Shown here one piece after another: positions 13,725-15,252 of a stretch of 15,252 nt of DNA. Position numbers and translations under genes: made by a program. Location of the stretch: contig CAMFPJ010000025.1 of NCBI GenBank assembly GCA_945971755.1, positions 1 through 15,252 on the forward strand. Reading direction: 5' to 3'. The DNA comes from an uncultured Clostridia bacterium. GTDB lineage: Bacteria > Bacillota > Clostridia > Oscillospirales > Acutalibacteraceae. The stretch's first letter is position 1. The number at the start of each line of letters is the position of its first letter. The notes below the pieces were generated by a model. That model did not search any database. It was not told the DNA's origin and saw nothing but the letters and a program-made list of their open reading frames with translations.

Positions 13725-15179
13725 TTATTTGTGAGATGCGCAGCCTTGGCAGCCACCGGGGCAGCCGAATTCTTTTTTGCCCTCTTGTGTGTCACGGTAA
13801 TACTGCGTGTGAGTATCTCTGTGTTTGGTTGAAGTCCAAATTTCTTCTGCTTTTGGTGCCCACTCACTTGCATATTTGTCACACTTTGAACAAAGCTCGT
13901 CAGCAGATTCGGCAACGATTAAATCTGTAGATTTTGCACCGGATTCAGAAACCATTTTGCGAAGTATATCCGGGTTTTCAAGCATTGGGCAGGGGCGTAA
14001 ATGGTTATCGTTAAAGGGCTGATTTTTATAATACTGTGTGAAAAGAGGTGACTTTAACGCCTCTAAAAGAGTGTGTGTGCGAATGTTGGCGTCTGAATAG
14101 TGAATAAATACGCACGGTTCAATATCACCTGCGGAGTTGATGTGAAAGTAGTTTCTGCCGCCTGCAATACAACCGCCCACGTACTCGGCGTCGTTTTGAA
14201 AGTCCATAACAAAAATCGGGTTGCCTTTCTTTCCGTCGCGTGTTTTGCGAAGCCATTTATACATTACTTCTCTTTGCTCGGGTGTTGGGATAAGCTCGGG
14301 GTCGGCGTCATGACCTACCGGCATATAGTTAAAGTAAAGAGCATACTTCGCACCCTCGTTTATGAGCATTTTCATAAAACTGTCATCGGTAACAGATTCA
14401 ATATTTTTGCTTGTGTAACAAATGGAAACACCGAAAAGGCACTTGTTCTCTTTAAGAAGTTTCATAGCTTTCATTGTTGTTTGATAAGCGCCTTCACCTC
14501 TGCGCCAGTCGTTGGTTTCCTCACTGCCCTCAATGCTGAGCGCTAAAGAAATATTACCCGCTTCTTTCATATCGTCGCAGAACTTTTGGTCAACTAAAGT
14601 TGCGTTTGTGTAAATTACGAATACACAGTCTTTGTTGTTTTTTGCAAGTTCAACAACGTCTTTTTTGCGGACAAGCGGTTCGCCGCCCGTAAGCATATAA
14701 AAATGAGTGCCAAGCTCCTTACCTTGAGAAACGATTGACTGCATTTCCTCATTGCTTAGGTTGTGTTTATGACCGTATTCGGCAGCCCAACAGCCCTTGC
14801 ACTTAAGGTTACAGGCGCTTGTGGGGTCGAAAAGAATAATAAACGGGATATTGCACTTGTATTTTTCACGGTTTTCACGAACTGCCTTTGTACCGTAAAG
14901 TCCGGCGTCAATACCGAAAGACGTAAGCATTTGCTTGGTAATTCCACGGTCAATATCACTAATCAGGCTAAGAGCATATTTTGTCCAAACATTGTCAGGG
15001 TCCTTAGCCGCATCTTGGATTTTCTTAAAATTTTCGGGTGGGAAAATCTTATTGAAAATAGGCTCGATTTTATATGACATCTTAACAAGGTTTCCGTGGG
15101 GGTCTTTGTCAATGTATTTCAGCATTTTGTCAAGTAAAAACTCAATGCTTTTCTTTTGCAATTTGTAAGTTAAACTCAT
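13725..15179 (-). CDS. Radical SAM protein with SPASM-like C-terminal cysteine region
   Basis: This 484-residue protein has an extra N-terminal helical segment of about 110 residues. The radical SAM core follows, with CNLKCKGC (C123, C127, C130) binding the catalytic [4Fe-4S] cluster and GGEP (165-168) contacting the SAM amino group. The C-terminal region has further cysteines at 337, 356, 397, 430 and 433. It ends in CPGGCQGC (C473, C477, C480), suggesting auxiliary Fe-S clusters as in SPASM enzymes. Such enzymes modify peptides, proteins or cofactors; no precursor peptide gene is visible nearby, and the substrate is unknown. An AGGTGA site (15189-15184) precedes the ATG at 15179. Its promoter is lost because genomic sequence stops about 28 bases upstream, at the adapter. 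Confidence 0.88.
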   Translation of the reverse strand: MSLTYKLQKKSIEFLLDKMLKYIDKDPHGNLVKMSYKIEPIFNKIFPPENFKKIQDAAKDPDNVWTKYALSLISDIDRGITKQMLTSFGIDAGLYGTKAVRENREKYKCNIPFIILFDPTSACNLKCKGCWAAEYGHKHNLSNEEMQSIVSQGKELGTHFYMLTGGEPLVRKKDVVELAKNNKDCVFVIYTNATLVDQKFCDDMKEAGNISLALSIEGSEETNDWRRGEGAYQTTMKAMKLLKENKCLFGVSICYTSKNIESVTDDSFMKMLINEGAKYALYFNYMPVGHDADPELIPTPEQREVMYKWLRKTRDGKKGNPIFVMDFQNDAEYVGGCIAGGRNYFHINSAGDIEPCVFIHYSDANIRTHTLLEALKSPLFTQYYKNQPFNDNHLRPCPMLENPDILRKMVSESGAKSTDLIVAESADELCSKCDKYASEWAPKAEEIWTSTKHRDTHTQYYRDTQEGKKEFGCPGGCQGCASHK

Positions 15180-15207
15180 AAATTCACCTGATTAAAAAAT
15201 TTCATAC

Positions 15208-15252
15208 CTGTCTCTTATACACATCTCCGAGCCCACGAGACAAGAGGCAATC
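15208..15252. other. Illumina Nextera adapter plus i7 index (not genomic)
   Basis: CTGTCTCTTATACACATCT (15208-15226) is the Tn5 mosaic-end adapter, followed by CCGAGCCCACGAGAC (15227-15241) of the Nextera read 2 side. AAGAGGCA (15242-15249) matches Nextera index N711 as I recall it, and ATC begins the P7 flow-cell sequence. This is sequencing read-through left untrimmed in the assembly. Confidence 0.98.

Noticed and set aside
13679..13915. In-frame N-terminal extension of alkD
   Set aside because: It overlaps the radical SAM gene and the terminator hairpin; AlkD proteins start at the ATG at 13678, which has AGGAG at six bases.
15208..15226. Tn5-type mosaic end as a natural transposon terminus
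   Set aside because: It is followed directly by commercial adapter and index sequence, so it comes from library preparation.

Overview
The window looks like one end of an assembled contig from a low-to-moderate GC anaerobic Firmicute, most likely a gut clostridium of the Ruminococcaceae/Oscillospiraceae/Lachnospiraceae type. The reasons are a rubrerythrin tail, cytoplasmic GH43 and GH3 glycosidases, a Gram-positive style lipoprotein, strong AGGAGG ribosome binding sites, TTGACA/TATAAT-type promoters and a VanZ protein. The species assignment is inference. The last 45 bases (15208-15252) are not genomic: they are an Illumina Nextera adapter running into an i7 index, so the true sequence ends at about 15207.

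Layout. Positions 1-67 hold the 3' end of a rubrerythrin gene, followed by a terminator shared with a convergent GH43 glycosidase (128-1060, minus). A divergent intergenic region (1061-1231) carries a near-consensus promoter in each direction and a perfect 10-bp-arm palindrome over the start of the rightward transcript. That transcript encodes a YtrA-type GntR repressor, an ABC ATPase and a very large ABC permease with overlapping reading frames, and ends at a strong terminator (5066-5096). Next is a short gene with its own promoter (5203-5616) that looks like an eroded methyltransferase. It converges through a bidirectional terminator on a GH3 beta-glucosidase (5668-8118, minus) preceded by rmuC (8218-9546, minus). 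A second divergent region starts a rightward three-gene overlapping operon: a solute-binding lipoprotein, a VanZ-family membrane protein and a DUF1015 protein (9680-12961). It converges on alkD (12998-13678, minus) and a radical SAM/SPASM enzyme (13725-15179, minus), whose upstream region is lost at the contig end.

How the genes work together. The GntR-ABC-permease unit is a typical self-repressed transporter or stress-sensing module. GH43 and GH3 together suggest intracellular trimming of plant-derived oligosaccharides, although they are far apart and not co-transcribed. RmuC and AlkD are unlinked genome-maintenance proteins. The solute-binding lipoprotein has no transporter partners nearby.

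No clear previously undescribed multi-gene system is visible. The most notable items are the adapter artefact, the shrunken methyltransferase-like gene, the palindromic operator, the permease with an approximately 450-residue ectodomain, and the second CX3CX2C cysteine cluster at the end of the radical SAM protein. There are no tRNA or rRNA genes, CRISPR arrays or insertion sequences that I can see.
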